Shown piece by piece: positions 1 through 5,072 of a stretch of DNA of 24,533 nucleotides. Each line of letters starts with the position of its first letter. Positions within the stretch are counted from its first letter, which is position 1. The notes beneath the pieces were generated by a model. The model had not been told where the DNA came from. It did not search any database and worked only from the letters and a program-made list of their open reading frames with translations. The stretch comes from a virus. The DNA lies in IMG/VR virus record IMGVR_UViG_3300044638_000100, positions 1 to 24,533 of that record. The stretch is one strand, 5' to 3'. A program made the position numbers and the translations under genes.

Positions 1-88
1 CATGCTGCCAGCTAGGTGCTGCCATGCTGCCAGCTAGGTGCTGCCATGCTGCCAGCTAGGTGCTGCCATGCTGCCAGCTAGGTGCTGC
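1..88. repeat. 22-bp tandem repeat, four copies
   Basis: Four identical head-to-tail copies of a 22-bp unit begin at bases 1, 23, 45 and 67. Each unit opens with CATGCTGCCAGC and contains CAGC-TAGGT-GCTG, a 4-bp stem with a 5-nt loop. The array stops three bases before the stop codon of the leftward gene at 91, so it lies in that gene's 3' flank. The unit length is not a multiple of three and one frame carries TAG, so the array is not protein coding. The array may continue left of the window. The 12-bp start of the unit recurs once at 1020-1031. Confidence 0.95.
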
Positions 89-90
89 CA

Positions 91-945
91 TTAATGGATA
101 GCTATGGCAATGGTTATGCCCTTAAGTGTAGGCATGCCGCATGCATGGCCTTTTCCCGTACATGTGCCACATGTGCCGGGACACGGGAATATTTTACCTA
201 TGCTATGCTCACGCAAAGCTTTATTTATTTCAATTGTGCCATGATCACTACTCTTTACTTTTCTACCAATAGATACAGCAACAAATTCTCCACGGGTTAT
301 AGGCAATGCTTTAACTAGTGCAATGGTATCGGCATTATGATTATGTCCGCTAGATATATTCAAAACATAATTTGTAGGCCATTGTCCGATTTTATCGAAT
401 GCCAGTAATTCATTAAAGCTTTTCGAATAACCATATGCTTTGATTAAGGGCATTGCTTGCAAAGTATTCACCCAAAAACTAACATCATTAACGCTGGCAA
501 AATCACCGTCAACATATAAGCGTAACTCAAAAGCCCCATTGATACCGGATAATTCACTGACAATAGCATCAGGGTTAAAACGCATAAGCAAAGCATTTTG
601 TGCCTGACGCATGAATGCAGCGGGATATCGCCATGCACGAAAAGAATAACAAAAATCTAAACATGCACCAGCACCAGCACATGTTACAGCGGGTAATGTA
701 GAAAAGCTATAGAATGGTAATTTGCTATTGCCTTTTGCGAATATTGTATATTCTGGCAGCATGGTATTAATAACGCTTTCAAGCTTAGCAAAATTGCTTT
801 GCCATGCAATGCCCGTGAATTTTGTTTTAACTACTGCCAGTGCTGCATTAATATCGGCAATGCTGCCATTTTGCAGCACTACAGCAAAATCTTGCAATGC
901 TATAAATTTTGTTGCTGTAGGCTTGAATGATTTAAGTTTAAACAT
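91..945 (-). CDS. GP88-like cysteine-rich phage protein
   Basis: This 284-residue protein resembles the phage 'gene product 88' family, whose function I do not know of as established. It has a cysteine motif C89-x5-C95-x3-C99 followed by Tyr and an Arg-rich stretch. A 'VDGDF' strand follows at about 145-149 and 'YGYSKSF' at 171-177. The C-terminus has a second cysteine cluster (C255, C259, C262, C269) next to two prolines. The pattern of an N-terminal Cys triad, a GDF strand and a Y-S-K-S strand recalls the barrel of radical-SAM-like phage proteins, so a metal or Fe-S site is plausible. That is inference. The start is supported by TAAGGAAAC about 7 bases upstream. It is the last gene of a leftward operon, 30 bp after the 71-residue membrane protein. 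The family assignment comes from remembered motif resemblance only. Confidence 0.72.
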   Translation of the reverse strand: MFKLKSFKPTATKFIALQDFAVVLQNGSIADINAALAVVKTKFTGIAWQSNFAKLESVINTMLPEYTIFAKGNSKLPFYSFSTLPAVTCAGAGACLDFCYSFRAWRYPAAFMRQAQNALLMRFNPDAIVSELSGINGAFELRLYVDGDFASVNDVSFWVNTLQAMPLIKAYGYSKSFNELLAFDKIGQWPTNYVLNISSGHNHNADTIALVKALPITRGEFVAVSIGRKVKSSDHGTIEINKALREHSIGKIFPCPGTCGTCTGKGHACGMPTLKGITIAIAIH

Positions 946-975
946 GGTTTGTTTCCTTATAGGATAGTTAAAAGA

Positions 976-1191
976 TTAAATAATATTAATACGCTTAGCA
1001 CTACGATAAACATATGCTGCCATGCTGCCAGCAACAATAGAAAAGCAAATTGCCCCGAATAATGCAATGTATGCTATTGGTGCTGGAATGAATAAGAAAC
1101 AAATAAATTCAAGCAAAGCACATGCTGCAAAGAATACCGATAATGCAGCTTCATGATAGATATAAAAGATTTTATTGAGTTTAGTTTTCAT
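976..1191 (-). CDS. small two-helix membrane protein
   Basis: This 71-residue protein has a basic N-terminus (MKTKLNK) and two hydrophobic segments, at about 15-35 and 39-62, joined by a short Pro-containing turn. It ends in a basic tail (RSAKR). This is the layout of a two-pass inner-membrane protein with both ends inside. I do not recognise a family, and no catalytic motif is visible. AAAGGAAAC lies 5 bases before the ATG, and the stop codon of the upstream 22-residue gene sits directly in front of this ribosome binding site, which suggests coupled translation. It shares an operon with the GP88-like gene. A host-takeover, superinfection-exclusion or lysis-accessory role would fit the size and position, but nothing in the sequence decides between them. 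Confidence 0.7.
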   Translation of the reverse strand: MKTKLNKIFYIYHEAALSVFFAACALLEFICFLFIPAPIAYIALFGAICFSIVAGSMAAYVYRSAKRINII

Positions 1192-1203
1192 GATATGTTT
1201 CCT

Positions 1204-1272
1204 TTAGATTTTAGTGATAAGCCACAATTTAAAAATAACAATCAATACAACTGCAATATGAAATGTATACAT
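1204..1272 (-). CDS. 22-residue membrane microprotein
   Basis: This short open frame encodes 22 residues: a four-residue start (MYTF), a hydrophobic core from Ile6 to about Ile19, and a final Thr-Lys-Ile. The core could just cross a membrane once. The start is preceded by TTAAAGGAAACAAACC, almost the same ribosome binding site as the GP88-like gene (TATAAGGAAACAAACC). The TAA stop runs straight into the AAAGGAAAC site of the next gene in the operon. The strong start signal and tight spacing make it more likely to be translated than a random short frame. It is far too short for family assignment. It could be a regulatory or holin-like microprotein, or a leader peptide coupling translation of the next gene. 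Confidence 0.55.
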   Translation of the reverse strand: MYTFHIAVVLIVIFKLWLITKI

Positions 1273-1453
1273 GGTTTGTTTCCTTTAAGGACAATGCCGA
1301 TTTTGGCATGTTGTTTATGATGCATGTACTATGCCAGTTTTGCATTTTCTAAAAACTATTTAAAAACATGTTGTAAATCAATGGGTTACAACACAAACGA
1401 CATTGATTGTCATTCGCATGCTGCAAGTATCATGCCAGTTGCATAGCTCTAAA

Positions 1454-1503
1454 TTGGTGCATTTTGCGCCATTTTGGTGCATTTGTGCATCGTTTTGGTG
1501 CAT
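1454..1503 (+). repeat. three phased TTGGTGCAT direct repeats
   Basis: TTGGTGCAT occurs at 1454-1462, 1474-1482 and 1495-1503. The spacing of 20 and 21 bp is close to two helical turns, so all three copies face the same side of the DNA. This arrangement is typical of iterons or of cooperative binding sites. The palindrome cluster begins ten bases further right. The function is not known. Confidence 0.75.
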
Positions 1504-1512
1504 AGCGATGAT

Positions 1513-1657
1513 GTTAGTGCAGACTAACTTATACTGTGTGCGTATGCGTTAGTTAGTGGCTACTAACTTACATTGTGACCATGTAGGGCAGTTTATTATT
1601 TATATGTCGCCATATACGCCAAGGGGTTATGCATTAAGTTAGTGGTTACAAACTTAA
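1513..1657. promoter_or_regulatory. cluster of three operator-like palindromes
   Basis: There are three related inverted repeats with 4-bp spacers. Site 1 (1513-1528) is GTTAGT/ACTAAC, perfect. Site 2 (1551-1568) is AGTTAGT/ACTAACT, perfect. Site 3 (1634-1657) has 10-bp arms TTAAGTTAGT and ACAAACTTAA with one mismatch. The centres are 39 and 86 bp apart. The bases after sites 1 and 2 are also alike (CTTA-A-TGTG), so part of the region is a direct duplication. Such sites usually bind a dimeric helix-turn-helix regulator. No such regulator gene is visible in the window. On the minus strand, site 1 would cover the start point and site 2 the -35 of a weak promoter for the leftward operon. Confidence 0.65.
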
Positions 1658-1915
1658 CAATTGAAATATGCCTTATTGGAAATAATACATTTTAAATCAA
1701 TTGCTACAATCTACTCTAAGTGCTTGATTTTGTTAGGGTTTCCAGCATAGCGTGAGACAATTATTTTACCGGATAGATTGACACATGAATATATTATTTT
1801 CTATAGCAATAACCCCACATAGTATAGGGGCGGCGTGGCCCATGCCGGGGTATGCGCGTTATTGTACATGGCATCGCCCACGGAAGAGGAAATTACAAAG
1901 GGAGTCATAGGGGTG

Positions 1916-1944
1916 TTGACAAAAGGGAGTTGCTGGTGTATAAC
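1916..1944 (+). promoter_or_regulatory. sigma70 promoter for the nuclease gene
   Basis: A perfect -35 box TTGACA (1916-1921) and a -10 box TATAAC (1939-1944) are separated by exactly 17 bp. Transcription should begin near 1951, right at the AAGGAG ribosome binding site of the gene at 1964, giving a very short leader. It uses the same box pair and spacing as the promoter before the capsid gene. Confidence 0.8.
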
Positions 1945-1963
1945 TTAGGAAAGGAGTTTATAT

Positions 1964-2536
1964 ATGGCAGCAACTACAGCACTAGCAAAATTAACAAAAC
2001 TTAACAACCGTAAGTCTAAACGAGACATTCAACGTGAACTTAGGATTGCTCAGAAAGGTGGGCAACCTATTGACGTTTTTTATGGTAGTCCTTTGAATGA
2101 CGAAGATAGAGAAGAAAGGGTTAAATTAGAAATTGAATTAAGATATCCTACCTTAGATAAGCAAATTAAAAGTAAAGTTTTAACAAAAAACTGGAAGCCT
2201 CGGCTTGGTGCTTTTAGGACGGAGAAAGAGTTCATCAGAGGTACACTAGTAACAGCTAAGATTCGGGCGCGGTCATTAGGTATTCCATTTGATTTAACTT
2301 TAGAGGGTCTATCAGTCCCTGATGTATGCCCTATTTTTAATACGCCAATGTCTTGGTCTAATAAACTAACCAATGACACCCCAAGTTTAGATCGACTAAT
2401 TCCAGAGAAAGGCTATGTCAAAGACAATGTTGCGTTCATTTCAATGCGAGCAAACCGAATTAAAAGCGATGCAAGCTTAGAGGATTTATTAAAGATAACG
2501 GAATGGATGCAGCGAAAGGAAAATGACAACTGTTAA
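1964..2536 (+). CDS. HNH/endonuclease-VII-like nuclease
   Basis: The 190-residue product has a basic, charged N-terminal half and a C-terminal domain with the signature of a common phage nuclease-like family: C122-P-I-F, then S-L-D-R at 141-144, then G-Y-V-x-D-N-V at 150-156, then A-N-R-I-K at 163-167. This reads as a beta-beta-alpha metal motif in which Asp143-Arg144 replaces the usual Asp-His, with Asn155 and Asn164 as the later conserved positions. Zinc-binding Cys pairs seen in T4 endonuclease VII are missing. It may resolve branched DNA or act as a free-standing homing nuclease; the sequence does not decide. The start is fixed by AAGGAG seven bases upstream and a strong promoter. It stands alone, flanked by two large noncoding intervals. 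Confidence 0.68.
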   Translation: MAATTALAKLTKLNNRKSKRDIQRELRIAQKGGQPIDVFYGSPLNDEDREERVKLEIELRYPTLDKQIKSKVLTKNWKPRLGAFRTEKEFIRGTLVTAKIRARSLGIPFDLTLEGLSVPDVCPIFNTPMSWSNKLTNDTPSLDRLIPEKGYVKDNVAFISMRANRIKSDASLEDLLKITEWMQRKENDNC

Positions 2537-2719
2537 CCAATGACATTTTTAGCACTGCTTCCGTACACGATGGAGGGCGTTTGTAGACGCTACAGCCCAC
2601 CCACAGGCCGTCAAAACTTGTTGCCGATGGCTGCATAGCCTCTAACATCTACAGCGTCTTGTAGAGGGTGGACTAGCAACATTTTCCTGACGTTTGCCTA
2701 AACGATTTTGCAAAAATCA

Positions 2720-2749
2720 TTGACACGGTGTTTCGATCTGTGGTACAAC
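2720..2749 (+). promoter_or_regulatory. sigma70-like promoter for the noncoding interval
   Basis: TTGACA (2720-2725) is a perfect -35 box. TACAAC (2744-2749) matches four of six -10 positions, with an 18-bp spacer. Transcription would begin near 2756. No gene starts for more than 500 bases downstream, so the transcript would begin with a long noncoding, strongly folded stretch. Confidence 0.55.
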
Positions 2750-2755
2750 TGACGC

Positions 2756-3202
2756 ATTGATGTCGGGCGGTCTACATAACAGGGCATCAACAGGAAGTGA
2801 AAGCTTCCTCGCTGCAACTGGGGGTGTGTGTCAAAGCAGCAACGTGGGGCATGAAGTCTAGAGCGTGACATAGGGAGCGATGAATAGCTCTAATAGTCTA
2901 GACATGGATGTATCATCATCTGGTACATCTTCTATTGTTTCGTAATGTGAAACAGACTAGAGATGCTAGCAGAAAGACTTTTGTCTTCTGGTAGCTGAGG
3001 CATGTCTAAAACATTATGGTGTTGTATAAAACCAACATACAATAAGTGTAAGCAACTGGTAGCTGACAGTTTTCTTACAGTAGCTTACATGGTAGCTAAT
3101 AGTTTCTTTTAGTTTAATATTGTAATTATCAGAATTCTAATAAATGGTATACCAACACCATTATGTTAGCAAAACGATAACACCTATATAACCATTTTTT
3201 TT
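2756..3202 (+). ncRNA. candidate structured phage RNA
   Basis: The interval is bounded by a promoter at 2720-2749 and a T8 tract at 3195-3202. It contains consecutive hairpins: AGGAAG/CTTCCT (2792-2809), GATGTA/TACATC (2907-2929), TGTTTC/GAAACA (2936-2954), and a long stem at 2965-2995 closed by a TTTT loop with 13 pairs, one mismatch and one bulge. It ends with a two-level structure from 3010 to 3167. No open frame explains the sequence. This number of stems in series suggests a folded RNA, either free or as a long leader of the gene at 3282. The ends are guesses, and no known RNA family was recognised. It could instead be a replication or packaging region acting as DNA. Confidence 0.35.
3010..3167. 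repeat. long-range inverted repeat enclosing a cruciform-like core
   Basis: The arms are AACATTATGGTGTTG (3010-3024) and CAACACCATTATGTT (3153-3167), matching at 14 of 15 positions. They extend by TATA/TATA past one extra base to about 19 nt. Inside are TGTAAGC (3047-3053) and GCTTACA (3083-3089), perfect, and within these AACTG (3054-3058) and CAGTT (3067-3071), perfect. This nested layout is the strongest fold in the interval. Confidence 0.6.
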
Positions 3203-3264
3203 GTTAAATGAAACAAGGGGTGGCAGCAAGCTGCTAGTCACAGCTGTTGTGTTAAATAAAACAA
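3202..3264 (+). repeat. 15-bp direct repeat flanking a palindrome
   Basis: TGTTAAATGAAACAA (3202-3216) and TGTTAAATAAAACAA (3250-3264) differ at one base and start 48 bp apart. Between them lies the perfect palindrome GCAGC-AA-GCTGC (3223-3234). The right copy overlaps the putative promoter of the gene at 3282, so these may be regulator binding sites. Confidence 0.55.
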
Positions 3265-3275
3265 TGTGATATACT
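3247..3275 (+). promoter_or_regulatory. possible promoter before the small-gene block
   Basis: TTGTGT (3247-3252) and TATACT (3270-3275) are 17 bp apart. The -10 box is good and the -35 is weak. The predicted start point falls on or next to the ATG at 3282, and no Shine-Dalgarno sequence precedes that ATG, so the message may be leaderless. Confidence 0.45.
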
Positions 3276-3281
3276 AGTTTT

Positions 3282-3527
3282 ATGTTTACAAGAAAACAGC
3301 TTAAAGAAAAAGGAATGCTTGATGCGTTTCCTTACAGCGTATTGTCAGCAGCCTTCAGTGCTATGTCTTCTGGTAGAACAGACAGAGTTTGTTTGTACCA
3401 TTCAGATGTTTACTACTGCCGTGCTGCCATAGAGAAGCGTTCTGGCTTTTTGTTTTCTCTGCCAGAGGTGGAGAAGGCGATGAAAGCAGAAGGTTGGCGA
3501 GATGGTAAAAGCAGGAGCCGTAAATGA
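3282..3527 (+). CDS. small protein of unknown function
   Basis: The 81-residue product is not recognised. It has a basic start (MFTRKQLKEKG), a mixed middle containing two Cys (38 and 46) near several Tyr residues, and a basic end (GKSRSRK). The ATG at 3282 has no ribosome binding site and lies about seven bases after a TATACT box. An in-frame ATG at 3315 follows an AAGG that is too close to be a good alternative. The last bases overlap the next gene in ATGA, so the two are probably translated together. It begins the rightward block of very small genes. Confidence 0.6.
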   Translation: MFTRKQLKEKGMLDAFPYSVLSAAFSAMSSGRTDRVCLYHSDVYYCRAAIEKRSGFLFSLPEVEKAMKAEGWRDGKSRSRK

Positions 3528-3793
3528 TTAAGCGTGGCAAAGAAGAGTTTGCTGGCTACAACAAGCCTAAAGCAACACCAAATCATCCGACAAAGAGTCA
3601 TGTCGTATTGGCTAAGGATGGTGACAGCGTGAAGCTCATTAGGTTTGGACAACAGGGTGTTAGCGGTGCTGGTGCTTCTCCAAAGACTGAGAAGGACAAG
3701 AATAGGCAAGAGAGCTTCAAGGCTAGGCATGCCAGCAACATTGCTAAGGGCAAGATGTCAGCAGCCTATTGGGCTGATAAGGTTAAGTGGTAA
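3524..3793 (+). CDS. small basic phage protein
   Basis: The 89-residue, Lys-rich product begins MIKRGKEEFAGYNKPK and contains 'VKLIRFGQQGVSGAG' (about 36-50), then S-F-K-A-R-H-A at about 65-71, and ends S-A-A-Y-W-A-D-K-V-K-W. I recall this signature from short proteins in many aquatic phages, where function is unknown. The conserved Arg/Lys/Trp-rich C-terminus suggests nucleic-acid contact, which is inference. The start overlaps the previous stop (ATGA). A tRNA gene begins 15 bases after its stop. Confidence 0.7.
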   Translation: MIKRGKEEFAGYNKPKATPNHPTKSHVVLAKDGDSVKLIRFGQQGVSGAGASPKTEKDKNRQESFKARHASNIAKGKMSAAYWADKVKW

Positions 3794-3807
3794 TGCTTGT
3801 TAAGAAT

Positions 3808-3881
3808 ATGCCTCTGATGTAACGGCAGCATAGCAGTCTCCAAAACTGTTAGTCGGAGTTCGAATCTCTGGAGGTATGCCA
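3808..3881 (+). tRNA. tRNA-Trp (anticodon CCA)
   Basis: A complete 74-nt cloverleaf is visible. Acceptor stem: ATGCCTC (3808-3814) with GAGGTAT (3871-3877), one G-T pair. D stem: ATGT/GCAT with loop AACGGCA, containing GG. Anticodon stem: GCAGT/ACTGT around loop CTCCAAA, with CCA at 3840-3842. Variable loop: TAGT. T stem: CGGAG/CTCTG with the classic TTCGAAT loop. The discriminator is G, as in bacterial tRNA-Trp, and the 3' CCA is encoded. The next gene's ribosome binding site follows within a few bases, so the tRNA is probably cut from a shared transcript. Confidence 0.93.
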
Positions 3882-3894
3882 ATAAAGGTGAGTA

Positions 3895-4071
3895 ATGAAA
3901 ACAAAATCAACTGTTAATGCTGCTGGTAACTACACCAAACCGACAATGCGTAAAGCGTTGGTGGCTAAGGTGAAGGCTGGTAGCAAGGGTGGTGATCCCG
4001 GTGAATGGAGCGCTCGTAAGGCGCAGATGGTTGCCAAAGAATATAAAGCTAAGGGTGGTGGATACAAATGA
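3895..4071 (+). CDS. 58-residue basic phage protein
   Basis: This short frame starts at an ATG preceded by AAAGGTGAG, just after the tRNA's CCA end. It encodes a Lys-rich protein with 'YTKPTMRKAL' (13-22), then 'KGGDPGEWSARKAQ' (31-44), and ends 'YKAKGGGYK'. I recall the G-x-W-S-A-R-K-A-Q ... K-x-x-G-G-G-Y pattern from small proteins in many phages, with no known activity. It overlaps the next gene in ATGA, and the two are probably made and used together. It is shorter than most gene-length cut-offs. Confidence 0.75.
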   Translation: MKTKSTVNAAGNYTKPTMRKALVAKVKAGSKGGDPGEWSARKAQMVAKEYKAKGGGYK

Positions 4072-4301
4072 AAGCTCCTCAGAAGTCTTTGAAAGATTGG
4101 GGCGATCAGAAATGGAAAACAAAGTCTGGTAAGCCTTCGTCTGAGACAGGAGAGCGCTATCTGCCTGAGAAGGCCATCAAGTCTCTGACACCTGCTGAGT
4201 ATGCTGCCACCACCAAAGCCAAGCGTGAAGGTACAGCAAAGGGTAAACAGTTTGTTGCTCAGCCAAAGAATGTAGCAAAAAAGACAGCAAAGTATCGCTA
4301 G
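4068..4301 (+). CDS. small basic phage protein paired with the preceding gene
   Basis: The 77-residue product is very basic. An N-terminal 'SLKDWGDQKWKTKSGKPS' segment (7-24) precedes 'ETGERYLPEKAIKSLTPAEYAATTKAKREG' in the middle, and the end is KKTAKYR. I associate the W-x-x-Q-K-W-x-T-K-S-G-K-P and E-R-Y-L-P-x-K-A-I motifs with a recurring phage protein of unknown role. No enzyme motif is seen. The ATGA overlap with the preceding gene suggests coupled translation and equal amounts of the two proteins. Confidence 0.72.
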   Translation: MKAPQKSLKDWGDQKWKTKSGKPSSETGERYLPEKAIKSLTPAEYAATTKAKREGTAKGKQFVAQPKNVAKKTAKYR

Positions 4302-4313
4302 TGTGTTATAACA

Positions 4314-4514
4314 ATGTACATAGCTCAGTTTATTGTATGCATGGCGCAGATATGCACTGTGTTAAAACAAGAGCCATATGTTATGCACACTGACATAAGA
4401 AGCTGCAAACTTGCAGCGTCTGTGCAAATGAAAGAGTTGGTGGTGTTGTTGAAAGACAAACCTGTTGAAGCTGTGATGGTTGTTTGTATAGACCGCACTA
4501 ACAGCATTGTTTAA
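4314..4514 (+). CDS. hypothetical protein, 66 residues
   Basis: I do not recognise this protein. It has a hydrophobic start (MYIAQFIVCMAQICTVL), a middle segment with Cys31, and a C-terminal stretch that reads like beta-alpha-beta (ELVVLLKDKPVEAVMVVCIDR). It has four Cys and, unlike its neighbours, is not rich in Lys. No good ribosome binding site precedes the ATG, and the codon use is more mixed. The frame fills the gap between two confident genes in the same direction, which is the main reason to keep it. Confidence 0.45.
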   Translation: MYIAQFIVCMAQICTVLKQEPYVMHTDIRSCKLAASVQMKELVVLLKDKPVEAVMVVCIDRTNSIV

Positions 4515-4528
4515 ATGAAAGAAATGAA

Positions 4529-4897
4529 ATGGCTACTGAAACTCCCGCACAAATGGCAGCACGATTCCGCAAGATGGCACAAGACCCAAAGCTGCCACAA
4601 TCTGTAAAAAATACATATCTCGACAAAGCTAATGAAGTTGAGAAAGCAGCTGCTAAGCCTACAATGAATAAAGGTGGTGCAATGTTGCCTGTCAGGGGTA
4701 GCCGTACAGCCAAGCATAAAGAAACAAAGATGATGGGTGGTGGTTATGCAATGAAGGAGCCAATGACTAAGATGGCTAAAGGTGGCATGCCAATGGTTGA
4801 GAAAGATGGCATGAAGGTGCCAGCTTTTGCTGCTGATGGCAAAGGTAAGATGGCTAAGGGTGGTATGGTTAAGAAGATGGCTAAGAAAGGTAAATGA
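4529..4897 (+). CDS. Lys/Met/Gly-rich protein with KMAKGGM motifs
   Basis: The 122-residue product has a helical N-terminal third (about 5-42: 'AQMAARFRKMAQDPKLPQ' and a 'NTYLDKANEVEKAAA' helix). The rest is low-complexity and very rich in Lys, Met and Gly, including KMAKGGM at 81-87 and 107-113 and a final KKMAKKGK. Similar GGM motifs occur in the proteins at 5073 and 12676. Function unknown. The charge suggests DNA or membrane contact, and the neighbourhood suggests a virion-associated or assembly role. Both are inference. The ribosome binding site is weak. Confidence 0.7.
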   Translation: MATETPAQMAARFRKMAQDPKLPQSVKNTYLDKANEVEKAAAKPTMNKGGAMLPVRGSRTAKHKETKMMGGGYAMKEPMTKMAKGGMPMVEKDGMKVPAFAADGKGKMAKGGMVKKMAKKGK

Positions 4898-4899
4898 TA

Positions 4900-5070
4900 A
4901 TGGCTACTAAGAAAATGTTTAAACCTTGTGAGGGATGCCCCACACCAGCCAAATGTAAAGCTGCCGGTAAGTGTATGGCTAAAGAGGGCAAGAATGGTAA
5001 ATCAGGTATTGCCATCATCATTGGTGTTGGCAAGCCGATGGCTAAGCCAGCTGCTAAGAAGGGTAAATAA
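4900..5070 (+). CDS. 56-residue Cys4 protein, possible zinc knuckle
   Basis: This short frame begins two bases after the preceding stop (TGATAATG). It has four cysteines in a compact pattern, C10-x2-C13-x5-C19-x5-C25, within a Lys-rich sequence. A Gly/Ile strand (SGIAIIIGVGKP, 35-46) and a KPAAKKGK tail follow. The spacing suits a small zinc-binding knuckle, which would fit nucleic-acid binding, but the tail could also be a simple structural element. The MATKK start is shared with genes at 5804 and 7554. Two bases separate its stop from the next ATG. Confidence 0.68.
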   Translation: MATKKMFKPCEGCPTPAKCKAAGKCMAKEGKNGKSGIAIIIGVGKPMAKPAAKKGK

Positions 5071-5072
5071 TC

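Larger units (their letters stand above)
1273..1963. other. intergenic control region between divergent genes
   Basis: I see no convincing gene in these 691 bases between the leftward operon and the rightward nuclease gene. From left to right it holds: a direct repeat of ATGCCAGTT at 1331-1339 and 1432-1440, three TTGGTGCAT copies at 1454-1503, three palindromes at 1513-1657, an AT-rich stretch at about 1655-1740, a G+C-rich hairpin at 1832-1846 with arms GGCGTGG and CCATGCC, and a strong rightward promoter at 1916-1944. No clear sigma70 promoter for the leftward operon was found. The best guess on that strand is a TATAAG box at 1528-1533 with a poor -35 overlapping the second palindrome. Confidence 0.7.
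2537..3281. other. 745-bp hairpin-rich interval without a clear gene
   Basis: No frame here has both useful length and a start signal. The left part (2582-2671) has two small hairpins, TGTAG-acg-CTACA at 2582-2594 and CTACA-gcgtct-TGTAG at 2649-2664, plus CCACCC (2597-2602) that can pair with GGGTGG (2666-2671). A promoter lies at 2720-2749. The remainder is a run of hairpins up to about 3167, a T8 tract at 3195-3202, and the control region of the gene at 3282. GGTAGCT also occurs three times (2990-2996, 3058-3064, 3091-3097). Confidence 0.7.

Noticed and set aside
1-88. CRISPR array
   Set aside because: The 22-bp units are directly adjacent with no spacers, and no cas genes are present.
1316-1340. 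Sigma54-like promoter on the minus strand
   Set aside because: A TGGCAT and a TGCA fall near the right spacing, but the key TTGC element is not matched.
2880-2945. 21-residue Ser-rich frame in the noncoding interval
   Set aside because: An AGGGAG precedes the ATG by only two bases, which is too close, and the frame overlaps two hairpins. Composition looks incidental.
3808-3881. Phage attachment site in the tRNA
   Set aside because: The tRNA is complete and embedded in an operon, with no integrase gene or partial duplicate of its 3' end in the window.
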